64,000 nt of DNA from contig NZ_MDJZ01000016.1 in the NCBI RefSeq assembly GCF_002151125.1, forward strand, positions 186,001 to 250,000, given 5' to 3'. Both the position numbers and the translations under genes were made by a program. The DNA comes from Clavibacter michiganensis. GTDB taxonomy: Bacteria; Actinomycetota; Actinomycetes; Actinomycetales; Microbacteriaceae. The notes below the pieces were generated by a model. The model had not been told where the DNA came from. It saw only the letters and a program-made list of their open reading frames with translations, and did no database searches. Below are positions 43,019 through 52,343 of the stretch, in pieces (the first letter of the stretch is position 1; every line of letters begins with the position of its first letter).

Positions 43019-45085
43019 ATGATCGACGACGACCAGCACTTCACGACGGACGGGACGCGCCTCGTGTGGCGCGGCGACGGGGAGACCCTCGTCGTGGAGC
43101 CGTGGGGGCCCGACAGCCTCCGCGTGCGCTCGCGCATCATGGCGCCCGTGCAGGACGCCGACTGGGCCCTCCTGCCGCAGCCGGAGGAGCGCGCGCGCAT
43201 CGAGGTCGACGGGACGACGGCGCGGATCACGCACGGCGGCATCACGGCCGTGCTCGTCTCCGAGTCCTCCTACGGCTACCAGACGGGGTACGAGGAGAAC
43301 CGCTGCCACGTGACCTTCCTCGACCGCCACGGCGACGTGCTGCTGGAGGAGATCGGCACGGGCGGCGCGCTGCATCTCCAGGCGCGCGAGCAGCGGCCGC
43401 ACCTCGGCGGCGACTTCCGGATCACGGCCTCGTTCGCGACCGGGCCCGACGAGAGGCTGTACGGGATGGGGCTGTACCAGCAGGACATCCTCGACCTCGC
43501 CGGATCCACGTTCGAGCTCGCCCACCGCAACTCGCAGGCGAGCGTGCCGTTCGTGATGTCGAGCCGCGGCTACGGGTTCCTCTGGCACGACCCGGCGATC
43601 GGCCGCGCGACGTTCGCGGCGAACCGCATCGAGTGGACGGCCGAGACGAGTGAGCAGCTCGACTACTGGATCACCGCGGGCGACACCCCCTCCGACATCA
43701 GCCGCGCGTACGCCCGGGCCACCGGATCCGCGCCGATGATGCCCGAGCACGGCCTCGGCTTCTGGCAGTGCCGGCTCCGCTACTGGAACCAGGAGCAGCT
43801 CCTCGAGGTGGCGCGCGAGCACACCCGCCGAGGCCTGCCGATGGACGTGATCGTCGCCGACTTCTTCCACTGGCCGAAGATGGGCGACCTCCGCTTCGAG
43901 GAGGAGTTCTGGCCGGATCCGACCGCGATGGTCGAGGAGCTCCGCTCGATGGGCATCGAGCTCATGGTCTCCATCTGGCCGCAGGTGTCGCTCGAGTCGG
44001 AGAACTACGCGCGCATCAAGAAGGAGAACCTCCTCGTGCGCAGCGAGCGCGGCATCGACGTGCAGATGCAGTTCGAGGGGCCGAGCGCGTTCATCGACGT
44101 GACCAACCCGGACGCGCGCCGCTTCCTCTGGGAGACGGTGCAGCGCAACTACGGCTCGCACGGGATCCGGCTGTTCTGGCTCGACGAGGCCGAGCCCGAG
44201 TACGGCGTCTACGACTACGACAACTACAGGTACCACGCGGGTCCCAACGTGAGGGTCGGCAACGTGTACCCGCAGATGTTCTCGCGCGCGCTGCACGAGG
44301 GGCGGATCCAGGCGGGCGAGGAGGCGGGCGTCGACCTGGTGCGCGCGGCGTGGGCCGGCAGCCAGCGGTACGGCGCGCTCGTCTGGTCGGGCGACATCCA
44401 CTCCACGTTCGAGGCGCTGGCGCGGCAGGTGACCGCGGGGATCCACATGGGCGTCGCCGGGATCCCGTGGTTCACGACCGACATCGGCGGCTTCGCGGGC
44501 GCCCGCACCGACGACCCGGCCTTCCACGAGCTGCTCGTGCGCTGGTTCCAGTTCGGGGCGTTCTCGCCCGTGATGCGGCTGCACGGCGACCGCGGGCCGA
44601 GCGTCGAGGTGCGCGCGGCCGACGGATCCCGCCGGGCGCCGACGGGGTCCGCGAACGAGCTCTGGAGCTTCGGCGAGGAGGTCTACGGGATCCTCGCCGG
44701 GTACGTGCACCTGCGCGAGTCGCTGCGTCCGTACCTCCGCGACGTGATGCGCGAGGCGCACGAGGACGGCCAGCCCGTGATGCGCGGCATGTTCCACGTG
44801 TTCCCCGACGACGCCGCGAGCTGGACGCTCGGAGACCAGTACATGCTCGGCGCCGACGTGCTCGTGGCGCCCGTGCTCGAGGCGGGCGCCCGGGCCAGGA
44901 GCGTGCACCTGCCTTCCGGCACCGCGTGGATCGAGGCGTCGACGGGCGCGCGGCACGAGGGCGGGCAGCGGGTGATCGCGGACGCGCCGCTGCACGTGAT
45001 CCCCGTCTTCGTGCGCGAGGGCGCGGCGGTGGAGGTGCGGCTGCCGGACGGGACCGGCTCTTCCCCGGATGCGTCGGCGGGGTAG
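43019..45085 (+). CDS. GH31 alpha-glycosidase (alpha-xylosidase/alpha-glucosidase type)
   Basis: A 688-residue retaining alpha-glycosidase of family GH31. An N-terminal beta domain (to about 230) is followed by the barrel: substrate-contacting GFWQCRLRYWNQEQLLEVAR and DVIVADFFHWPKMGD, the nucleophile Asp389 in LFWLDEAEPEYG, and the acid/base Asp459 in VWSGDIHSTF. The WxDEAEP form and the FWQCRLRY segment resemble alpha-xylosidases such as YicI, but an alpha-glucosidase cannot be excluded. It has no signal peptide and would hydrolyse sugars brought in by the preceding ABC genes. Confidence 0.93.
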   Translation: MIDDDQHFTTDGTRLVWRGDGETLVVEPWGPDSLRVRSRIMAPVQDADWALLPQPEERARIEVDGTTARITHGGITAVLVSESSYGYQTGYEENRCHVTFLDRHGDVLLEEIGTGGALHLQAREQRPHLGGDFRITASFATGPDERLYGMGLYQQDILDLAGSTFELAHRNSQASVPFVMSSRGYGFLWHDPAIGRATFAANRIEWTAETSEQLDYWITAGDTPSDISRAYARATGSAPMMPEHGLGFWQCRLRYWNQEQLLEVAREHTRRGLPMDVIVADFFHWPKMGDLRFEEEFWPDPTAMVEELRSMGIELMVSIWPQVSLESENYARIKKENLLVRSERGIDVQMQFEGPSAFIDVTNPDARRFLWETVQRNYGSHGIRLFWLDEAEPEYGVYDYDNYRYHAGPNVRVGNVYPQMFSRALHEGRIQAGEEAGVDLVRAAWAGSQRYGALVWSGDIHSTFEALARQVTAGIHMGVAGIPWFTTDIGGFAGARTDDPAFHELLVRWFQFGAFSPVMRLHGDRGPSVEVRAADGSRRAPTGSANELWSFGEEVYGILAGYVHLRESLRPYLRDVMREAHEDGQPVMRGMFHVFPDDAASWTLGDQYMLGADVLVAPVLEAGARARSVHLPSGTAWIEASTGARHEGGQRVIADAPLHVIPVFVREGAAVEVRLPDGTGSSPDASAG

Positions 45086-45125
45086 CCCGGACCGGCCTGG
45101 TGACAGGGGGTCGAGCCGCATGGTG

Positions 45126-45144
45126 AGGTAAGGCTATGCTTACC
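45126..45144 (+). promoter_or_regulatory. IdeR/DtxR-type iron box
   Basis: AGGTAAGGCTATGCTTACC contains inverted GGTAAG and CTTACC arms and resembles the TTAGGTTAGSCTAACCTAA consensus of DtxR-family iron regulators. It lies 52 nt upstream of a siderophore-binding protein gene, where iron-loaded repressor would act. Confidence 0.78.
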
Positions 45145-45195
45145 CGCGGCCCGGCTCCCCGCGGGCCGCCCGTCGGCCTCGACCCCAGGAGACCC

Positions 45196-46251
45196 ATGCC
45201 CCGCGCTCGCGCCCTCGTCCGCCTCACCGCCGTCGCCGTCACGGGCCTCGCGCTCGTCGCCCTCACCGGATGCGGGGCGTCCGAGGAGGTGCCGGCCGCA
45301 CCCGTCGCCGAGGCGGGGGAGGGATCCACCGCGTACCCGGTGACGCTGCAGAACTGCGGCCACGAGGTGACGATCGACCAGGCGCCGCAGCGCGTGGTGT
45401 CGCTCGACCAGGACTCCACCGAGATCCTGCTGTCGCTCGGGCTCCAGGACCGCATGGTCGGCACGGCGTCGTGGACGGATCCCGTGCTCGACTCCCTCGC
45501 GGACGCCAACGCCCAGGTGCCGCGCCTCGCCGACAACGCGCCCACCTACGAGGTGCTCTTGGGCGCGGATCCCGACTTCGTCACCGCGTCCTTCGGCCGC
45601 CACTACGGCACGGGCGGCGTGGTCACGCGCGACCGGCTCGACGAGACGGGCATCCCCTCCTACCTCTCGCCCACCGACTGCGACTCCGACGTGAGCATCA
45701 ACGGGGGCGGCCAGCGCACCACGCCGCTCACGGTCGACGCGCTGTACCAGGAGATCCGCGAGATGGCGGAGGTCTTCGACGTGCAGGACCGCGGCGAGGC
45801 GCTCGTCTCCTCCCTCCAGCAGCGCGCGGCCGCGGCCACGGAAGGCGTGGACCTCGGCGGGGCGAAGATCATGTACTGGTTCGCCGACACCAAGACGCCC
45901 TACATGAACGGCGGCTTCGGCGCGACGGCGATCCTGTCGCGCGAGGTCGGCGCGACGGAGTCCTTCCCCGAGGTGCGCGACGACTTCATCCAGACCGGCT
46001 GGGAGACCGTGGTGGACCGCGACCCCGACATCCTCGTGCTCGGCGACCTGCAGCGGAACCGGTTCCCCGGCGACAAGCTGCAGGACAAGATCGACTTCCT
46101 GAGGTCCGACCCGCTGACGCGGGACCTCACGGCCGTGAAGGAGGACCGGATGGTGGCGCTGCACGGCGCCGAGATGAACCCGTCGATCCGCTTCGTGGAC
46201 GGGCTCGAGAAGATCCGGGCCTGGTGGGACGCGCGCGGGGACCGGCTCTGA
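45196..46251 (+). CDS. Iron-siderophore ABC transporter substrate-binding lipoprotein (FecB/FepB type)
   Basis: A 351-residue binding protein with lipobox ALTGC (Cys26). It has the class III two-lobe signature: TLQNCGHEVTIDQAPQRVVS at the start, ILLSLGLQDRMVGTASW, and LLGADPDFVTASFG. AGGAG precedes ATG 45196; an upstream in-frame ATG at 45136 falls beside the iron box and is not used here. It is the first gene of a three-gene operon for ferric-siderophore or haem uptake under iron limitation. Confidence 0.94.
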   Translation: MPRARALVRLTAVAVTGLALVALTGCGASEEVPAAPVAEAGEGSTAYPVTLQNCGHEVTIDQAPQRVVSLDQDSTEILLSLGLQDRMVGTASWTDPVLDSLADANAQVPRLADNAPTYEVLLGADPDFVTASFGRHYGTGGVVTRDRLDETGIPSYLSPTDCDSDVSINGGGQRTTPLTVDALYQEIREMAEVFDVQDRGEALVSSLQQRAAAATEGVDLGGAKIMYWFADTKTPYMNGGFGATAILSREVGATESFPEVRDDFIQTGWETVVDRDPDILVLGDLQRNRFPGDKLQDKIDFLRSDPLTRDLTAVKEDRMVALHGAEMNPSIRFVDGLEKIRAWWDARGDRL

Positions 46252-46256
46252 GCGCC

Positions 46257-47338
46257 GTGGCCCCGCGTGCCGCGCGAGCGCGCCGGGCGCCGCTCGCCGC
46301 GGTCGCGCGGCGCGTGATGGGCCTGCCGCACTCCCTGCGCGTTGCGGTGCTCGTGGCGCTCGGGATCGTGGCGGTCGCGCTCTCGGTGGGCGTCGCCGTC
46401 ACGCTCGGCCCGGCCGACGTCTCGCTCGTGAACGTCCGCGACATCCTGCTCAACCACGCAGGGCTCGCGCAGATCCCGGTGCGCGTCTCCGAGGACGCCA
46501 TCGTCTGGCAGGAGCGCCTCCCGCGCGCCCTCGTCGCGGCGGCCTGCGGCGCGGGCCTCGGCCTCTGCGGCGTCGTGCTGCAGTCGCTGCTGCGCAACCC
46601 GCTCGCGGACCCGTTCGTGCTCGGGGTCTCCTCGGGCGCATCCACGGGGGCCGTGCTCATCGGGGTGCTCGGCCTCGGCGGCGGCGCGATCGGCATGTCC
46701 GGCGGCGCGTTCATCGGGGCGCTCGTGGCGTTCGGCTTCGTGCTGCTGCTCGCGCGCTTCTCCTCGGGCGGCACGGCGGGCGTGATCCTCGCGGGCGTCG
46801 CCGGCACGCAGCTCTTCTCCGCGCTCACCTCTCTCGTGGTCTTCGCCTTCGCGGACTCCGACGAGACGCGCGGCATCATGTTCTGGCTCCTCGGATCGCT
46901 CGAGGGCATGCGGTGGGACGAGGTCGGCCTCAGCGTCGGCGTGGTCGCGATCGGCGCCGTCGTGTGCCTCGCCTCCGCGCGCTCCCTCGACGCGTTCGCG
47001 TTCGGCGAGGAGGTCGCGTCGTCGCTCGGGATCCACGTGGGCCGCACCCGCACGATCCTCCTGGTCGTCACCGCGCTCCTCACCGCCACCCTCGTGAGCA
47101 TCGCCGGGGCCATCGGCTTCGTCGGCCTGGTGCTCCCGCACGCGGCGCGCCTGGTGTTCGGCCAGCGGCACGCGCGCGTCGTCCCGGCGACCATCGTGCT
47201 CGGCGCCGTGTTCATGGTGTGGGTCGACGCGGTGTCCCGGATCGCGTTCGCGCCGACGCCGCTGCCCGTCGGCGTCGGCACCGCGCTCGTCGGCGTCCCC
47301 GTCTTCATGCTGCTGCTGATGCGGAACCGAGGGCGCGC

Positions 47339-47342
<4 letters not shown>
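46257..47342 (+). CDS. Iron-siderophore ABC transporter permease (FecCD type)
   Basis: A 361-residue BtuC/FecCD-family permease with about ten helices. Signatures: WQERLPRALVAAACGAGLGL, LQSLLRNPLADPFVLGVSSG and IGFVGLVLPHAARLVFGQRH. The start GTG 46257 lies 5 nt after the binding-protein stop; a later ATG at 46317 is possible. Its stop overlaps the ATPase start by 4 bp. A single permease gene implies a homodimer. Confidence 0.93.
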
Positions 47343-48109
<767 letters not shown>

Positions 48110-48120
48110 GGGTGCGGCGG

Positions 48121-48137
48121 AGCGCCTCGGAGGCGCT
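48121..48137. terminator. Possible short bidirectional hairpin after the iron operon
   Basis: AGCGCCTC (48121-48128) and GAGGCGCT (48130-48137) are complementary with almost no loop, giving a short 6-bp hairpin between convergent genes. Weak compared with the other terminators. Confidence 0.35.
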
Positions 48138-48602
48138 TCATCCGGCGGCGATGCCGTCCGGAGGGCTGTCCTGCTCGGCATCGCGGCGCGCCGTCCGGCG
48201 CTCCATTCCCTTCACGAAGGGCCAGTAGAGGAGCAACGCGATGCCCGCCGCGAGCACGGCGCCCTCCGGTCGCGCGAAGTAGACGCCCAGCATGAGGCTG
48301 AGGAGGGAGCAGAGCACCACGAGCTCGACGACGGTGCCGACGGGGCCCCGAGGCCGCGACCCGCGCAGGTGCTTGCCGACCGCGTCGACGACGGAGCCGA
48401 CGAGGAACAGCCCGGGGTAGATCCAGAGCAGGTGCAGGAGGTGCGGCGTGCCGACGTCGTCGCGCAGCCCGCCGGTCTGCGGGAGCAGCGCCGCCGCGAA
48501 GATCCCCGCGATCATCGGCAGCGACGCGACGAAGACGGCACCGAGGAAGAGCAGGAGCATGATCGCCCCGCCGGTGATGCCCGGCCTGGATGCGGTGCCC
48601 AT
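48138..48602 (-). CDS. Hypothetical membrane protein
   Basis: A 154-residue protein with about four helices: AIMLLLFLGAVFVASLPMIA (13-32), LLWIYPGLFLVGSVVDAVG, VVELVVLCSLLSLMLGVYFA and VLAAGIALLLYWPFVKGM, then a charged tail (RRTARRDAEQD). No family recognised. It lies 58 bp downstream of a small secreted-protein gene in the same direction, so the two may share a transcript. Confidence 0.7.
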   Translation of the reverse strand: MGTASRPGITGGAIMLLLFLGAVFVASLPMIAGIFAAALLPQTGGLRDDVGTPHLLHLLWIYPGLFLVGSVVDAVGKHLRGSRPRGPVGTVVELVVLCSLLSLMLGVYFARPEGAVLAAGIALLLYWPFVKGMERRTARRDAEQDSPPDGIAAG

Positions 48603-48660
48603 GTGCCCTCCTCGGTGCCGTCCGTCGTCGTGCCCGGGTCGTGCCCCTCCGGTCAGCCCA

Positions 48661-49152
48661 TCAGAGGAAGGTGACGATCCACTGGGCGGCGTAGCGCGCG
48701 ACGTCCGGCGGCAGCCCCGCGCTGGTGAGGGTGGTGAAGATGCCGACCTCGGCCATGCCCTCGACCTCGTCGATGAGGTTGTACAGCTTGTCGGCGTACG
48801 GCCGGATCTTGGCGGGCAGGTACGGCTTCCCGTACCGCAGGGCGGCCTTGATGGCGTTCTTGGCGATCAGACCCCACGCCTGCGTGGAGACCTGGCCCTT
48901 GTCGGGCACGGCCATGCGCTGCGCTGCCGCGGCGGCCGCGGTGTCGCCCTGGGCGCTGGCCCGCGCGGCCACGTCCGCCCACTGGGCCGGCGTGAGGAGG
49001 ACGGGCGTGCCGGTCGTGACGGTCGATCCGGTGGAGGGCCCCGTTGCGGGGGCCGCGGTGGCAGCGCTGGCGCCGAGGCCGGTGAAGACCAGGGCGCCGG
49101 CGACTGCCGCGGCGGTCAGGCGGGTGGTGCGTGTCCTGCGAGTGGTGTCCAT
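48661..49152 (-). CDS. Small secreted protein of unknown function
   Basis: A 163-residue protein with a Sec signal peptide (LTAAAVAGALVFTGLGASAA, cut near ATA-A). The mature protein has a Thr/Ser/Gly linker, an Ala-rich helical part (DVAARASAQGDTAAAAAAQR) and a conserved-looking C-terminal module of about 60 residues (AIKAALRYGKPYLPAKIRPY, then YNLIDEVEGMAEVG and a hydrophobic end WIVTFL). Small exported proteins of this shape in plant-associated actinobacteria are sometimes bacteriocin-like or effector-like; that is only a possibility. A perfect palindrome lies in its leader. Confidence 0.75.
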   Translation of the reverse strand: MDTTRRTRTTRLTAAAVAGALVFTGLGASAATAAPATGPSTGSTVTTGTPVLLTPAQWADVAARASAQGDTAAAAAAQRMAVPDKGQVSTQAWGLIAKNAIKAALRYGKPYLPAKIRPYADKLYNLIDEVEGMAEVGIFTTLTSAGLPPDVARYAAQWIVTFL

Positions 49153-49175
49153 GTCATCCGCTTCCGTGGGTGGGT

Positions 49176-49221
49176 GATCGGCTCCGGAGCCGATCGGGGT
49201 GCGACGTCGAGGACCACGCTA
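49176..49221 (-). promoter_or_regulatory. Promoter -10 and 20-bp palindrome of the secreted-protein gene
   Basis: On the minus strand TAGCGT (plus 49216-49221) is a -10 element. Downstream of it, GATCGGCTCC-GGAGCCGATC (49176-49195) is a perfect 20-bp palindrome within the leader, 24 nt before the ATG. It could be an operator, perhaps for the neighbouring LuxR-type protein, or an mRNA hairpin. Confidence 0.6.
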
Positions 49222-49279
49222 GGGAGGGGCGGCGACGCCAGGATCCCCCACCCGAGGGAATGCATCACCCGACCAGGGG

Positions 49280-49930
49280 TCACGGGCGAGCGCCCATCTG
49301 GTAGGCGCGCACGGCGAGCGCGACGCGGTTGCGGCACTCCAGCTTGCGCATGAGCGCCGCCACGTGCGACTTCACCGTCTCCGGGCTCAGGGTGATCTCG
49401 TCGGCGATCTCCACGTTCGACCAGCCGAGCAGCACGCATTCGAGGACGTCGCGCTCGCGCGATGTGAGGTCGGCCCAGGCGAGGGCCGCGCCGTCGTCGC
49501 CTCCGTCGCCTCCGCCGCCGGCGACCGCCGACCCGCCCGCCGCGACGACGCGCAGCGCCCCGGCCAGGGCGGCGGCGGGGGCGCGCAGGTGCAGCGCCGC
49601 GTGCGCGCCCTCGCGGACGAGGCCGGCCCCGTCGTCGCTCGTGAACGGATCGCACACGACGACGCAGGCAGGACCGCGGGGGGGCGGGATCCCGGGCCCG
49701 GCCGCGCCCTCGGGATCACGTCCCCGCCCCGCACGCGACGCGAACAGCTCGCGGTCCATCAGGACGACCTCGGGCTCCGCGAGCAGCAGGAGGTCGTCCA
49801 GCCCGTCCGTGCCCAGCGCGTAGCCCACGACGGAGACGTCGTCGACGCGCGCCAGCGCGTCGCGCAGGAGCCGGGCGTGCATGTGATCGCTCGTCGCGAC
49901 GACGACGGTGGTCGTGTCGATCCCCTCCAC
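49280..49930 (-). CDS. LuxR/NarL-family response regulator
   Basis: A 216-residue regulator. The receiver-like domain (1-130) has VVVATSDHMHARLLRDAL and a candidate phospho-Asp in EVVLMDREL; the usual double-acid pocket is reduced to one Asp, so phosphorylation is uncertain. A Gly-rich linker (AGGGGDGGDDG) joins it to the LuxR helix-turn-helix LTSRERDVLECVLLGWSNVE...TVKSHVAALMRKL. The start is GTG 49930. No sensor kinase gene is adjacent. It is read in the same direction as the secreted-protein gene, 127 bp downstream, and is a candidate regulator of it. Confidence 0.88.
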   Translation of the reverse strand: MEGIDTTTVVVATSDHMHARLLRDALARVDDVSVVGYALGTDGLDDLLLLAEPEVVLMDRELFASRAGRGRDPEGAAGPGIPPPRGPACVVVCDPFTSDDGAGLVREGAHAALHLRAPAAALAGALRVVAAGGSAVAGGGGDGGDDGAALAWADLTSRERDVLECVLLGWSNVEIADEITLSPETVKSHVAALMRKLECRNRVALAVRAYQMGARP

Positions 49931-50112
49931 GCAGGCACCCCCATGCCGTCCCCACGGTGGGACTGAACCGACCCTACGGGCGCGTCACACGGCCCCGCGT
50001 CCACCTCACGGCGGACGATCCGGCGCGCGGGGCTGCGCGCGGGGCGCCCGTCGCCCAGGATGGGAGGACGGCCGCGGTGCGCGGCGCGTCGACGATGACG
50101 AGGGGATCCGAC

Positions 50113-50913
50113 ATGGGCACGATCACGATCACGGGAGGATCCGGCCGGATCGCCACGAGCATCCGCCCGCTGCTCCTCGCGGCCGGGCACGAGCTGCGGC
50201 TGCTCGACGTGGTGGAGCCGCCGACGCCGCTCGCGCCGGGGGAGACCTCGGCCGTCGTCGACACCACGGACGTGGACGCGTGCACGGAGGCGTTCCGCGG
50301 ATCCGACCTCGTGGTGCACCTCGCGGCGCACGCGGCCGAGCGGCCGTGGGAGGCGATCCAGGCCGTGAACAACGACGGCGCGCACGCGGTGCACGAGGCG
50401 GTCGTGCGGGCGGGGGTGCCGCGGATCCTCGCGGCCAGCTCCATCCACGCGGTCGGCTTCCTGCCCGCGACCGAGGCCGCGCGCGAGGACGTGCCCGCGC
50501 CGCGACCCGACACGTTCTACGGCCTGAGCAAGGTGCTGCTCGAGGGGCTCGGCAGCATGTACGCCGACCGGCACGGGCACGTCGTGGTGAGCGTGCGGAT
50601 CATGACGGCGGAGCCCGAGCCGTCGCAGGCCCGCAGCGTCTCGACCTGGCTGTCGGCGGGCGACGCCGCCCGGCTGGTGGAGGCGGTGCTCCGCCTCGAC
50701 GGGCCCGGCCACCGGATCGTCTGGGGCGTCTCGCGGAACACGCGCCGCTGGGTGTCGCTCGCGGCGGGGGAGGCGATCGGGTACTTCCCCGAGGACGACG
50801 CCGAGGTCTTCGCGCACCGCTTCCCGGAGCTCGGGGAGGACACGTCGCCGCCCGCGGGCGTGCTGCTCGGGTCGATCTTCACGGAGGTGGAGCTGGGGTC
50901 CGACATGGGGTGA
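50113..50913 (+). CDS. NAD-dependent epimerase/dehydratase family protein
   Basis: A 266-residue extended short-chain dehydrogenase. The NAD loop is TITGGSGRIATSIRPLL (3-19), the mid-fold DLVVHLAAHAAERPWEAIQA, the active-site Ser in ILAASSIHAVGF and the Tyr/Lys pair in FYGLSKVLLEG. Similar proteins act as uronate dehydrogenases or nucleotide-sugar epimerases; the VVHLAAH and ASSIHAVGF segments favour the uronate-dehydrogenase-like group. GAGGGG lies 8 nt before ATG 50113. Confidence 0.85.
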   Translation: MGTITITGGSGRIATSIRPLLLAAGHELRLLDVVEPPTPLAPGETSAVVDTTDVDACTEAFRGSDLVVHLAAHAAERPWEAIQAVNNDGAHAVHEAVVRAGVPRILAASSIHAVGFLPATEAAREDVPAPRPDTFYGLSKVLLEGLGSMYADRHGHVVVSVRIMTAEPEPSQARSVSTWLSAGDAARLVEAVLRLDGPGHRIVWGVSRNTRRWVSLAAGEAIGYFPEDDAEVFAHRFPELGEDTSPPAGVLLGSIFTEVELGSDMG

Positions 50914-50924
50914 CGCGGGCGCGC

Positions 50925-50961
50925 AGCGTACGTCCGGCGGCGGCGCCGGCGGACGTACGCT
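50925..50961 (+). promoter_or_regulatory. 12-bp-arm inverted repeat overlapping the MFS promoter
   Basis: AGCGTACGTCCG (50925-50936) and CGGACGTACGCT (50950-50961) are perfect inverted arms around 13 nt. The right arm contains the TACGCT -10 (50956-50961) that stands 6 nt before ATG 50968, and the left arm holds its mirror image on the other strand. It may be an operator or serve as terminator of the epimerase gene. Confidence 0.6.
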
Positions 50962-50967
50962 GAACGC

Positions 50968-52239
50968 ATGCGGTCCTTCCGACGTGCGGGATCCGCACGC
51001 ACCCCCGAGCCCGGCGACGGCTCGATGCCCGACACCCCCGGCCCCGCCAGGGCCCCGCGCGCGAAGCTCCCGCGCGACGTGCTCGTCCTCGGCGTCATCG
51101 CGTTCTTCGTGATGGTCGGCTTCGGCGTGGTCGTGCCCGTGCTGCCCGTCTACGCCGAGAGCTTCGGGGTCGGCAGCTTCGAGGTCGGCGCGGTCATCTC
51201 GGCCTTCGCGCTCATGCGGTTCGTGATGAGCCCGTTCGTCGCGCGCCTCATCGACTGGAGCGGCGAGCGCACGGTGCTCGCGGTCGGCATCGGGATCGTC
51301 GCGGTCTCCTCGGGGCTCGCCGGCCTGGCGCAGGACTACGTGCAGCTGCTGCTGCTCCGCGGCGCGGGCGGCATCGGGTCGGCGATGTTCTCGGTGGCCG
51401 CGATGACGCTGCTGCTCGGCTCCACGGATCCCACCCGCCGCGCCCGCGCCATCGGCTTCTACCAGGGCGGCTTCCTCATCGGCGGCATGGCCGGGCCCGC
51501 GCTCGGCGCCGTGCTGGCGACCATCTCGCTCACCGCCCCCTTCTTCTTCTACGCGGCCACGCTCGCCGTCGCCAGCGTCATCGGGCTGCTGCTGCTCCGG
51601 CCCCGCACGCGCGAGGTCACGGCGACCGGGGCCGACGAGGTCGTGATCCCGTTCGGCCGCGTGCTGCGCGATCCCCGCTACCGGGCGGCGCTGCTCGCGA
51701 ACCTCGGCAACGGGTGGGCGTCGATGGGCGTCCGCAGCGCGCTGATCCCGCTGCTCGTCGTGGCCGTGATCGGCGCGGATCCCTCGGCCACCGGCATCGC
51801 GTTCGCGTGCGCCGCCGTGGTGCAGGCCCTCGCGCTCGCGCCGGCCGCCCGCTTCGTGGACACGCGCGGCCGGCGGCCGGCGATCATCGGCGCGTACGGG
51901 GTCGCCGGGCTGCTCATGATCGCGATCCCGTTCGCCCCGGACATGATCGTGCTCACCGTGCTGCTCTGCGTGTACGGCGCGGCCGCCTCCTTCATGGGCA
52001 CCGCGCCGGCCGCAGCCGTGGGGGATGCCGCGGGCGCCCGCAGCGGCCGACCCGTCGCGGTGTTCTCGATGGTGTCGGACCTCGGTGCCATCGTCGGCCC
52101 GCTCGTCGCCGGCTTCCTCGCGGACGCGTTCTCGTACCCGGTCGCCTTCGCGACGGGCGCGGTGCTGCTGCTCGCCGCGTCCGCGTACGCGCTGCTGCGG
52201 ATGCCGCGGGACGAGCGCGTGGCGGCACCCGCCTCCTGA
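50968..52239 (+). CDS. MFS transporter, drug-efflux type
   Basis: A 423-residue transporter with 12 helices; helix 1 is LVLGVIAFFVMVGFGVVVPV. The motif between helices 2 and 3 reads FVARLIDWSGERTVL and the motif C region is GFLIGGMAGPALGAVLA, typical of drug/H+ antiporters. The start at 50968 fits a leaderless mRNA; ATG 51025 is an alternative that would shorten the Arg/Pro-rich N-terminal tail. Substrate unknown. Confidence 0.9.
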   Translation: MRSFRRAGSARTPEPGDGSMPDTPGPARAPRAKLPRDVLVLGVIAFFVMVGFGVVVPVLPVYAESFGVGSFEVGAVISAFALMRFVMSPFVARLIDWSGERTVLAVGIGIVAVSSGLAGLAQDYVQLLLLRGAGGIGSAMFSVAAMTLLLGSTDPTRRARAIGFYQGGFLIGGMAGPALGAVLATISLTAPFFFYAATLAVASVIGLLLLRPRTREVTATGADEVVIPFGRVLRDPRYRAALLANLGNGWASMGVRSALIPLLVVAVIGADPSATGIAFACAAVVQALALAPAARFVDTRGRRPAIIGAYGVAGLLMIAIPFAPDMIVLTVLLCVYGAAASFMGTAPAAAVGDAAGARSGRPVAVFSMVSDLGAIVGPLVAGFLADAFSYPVAFATGAVLLLAASAYALLRMPRDERVAAPAS

Positions 52240-52330
52240 TCCGTGGCCCGCGGCTCTCCTCCACCGCCGGATCCGCGGCCGGAGCACGCGTCCTCGGACG
52301 TCATGCGCAGGATCCGCCGCCCGCCTTCCG

Positions 52331-52343
52331 TATCCTCGACACC
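52331..52343 (+). promoter_or_regulatory. Leaderless promoter of ppc
   Basis: TATCCT (52331-52336) is followed by 7 nt and the GTG start of ppc, with no Shine-Dalgarno sequence in between. Confidence 0.5.
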
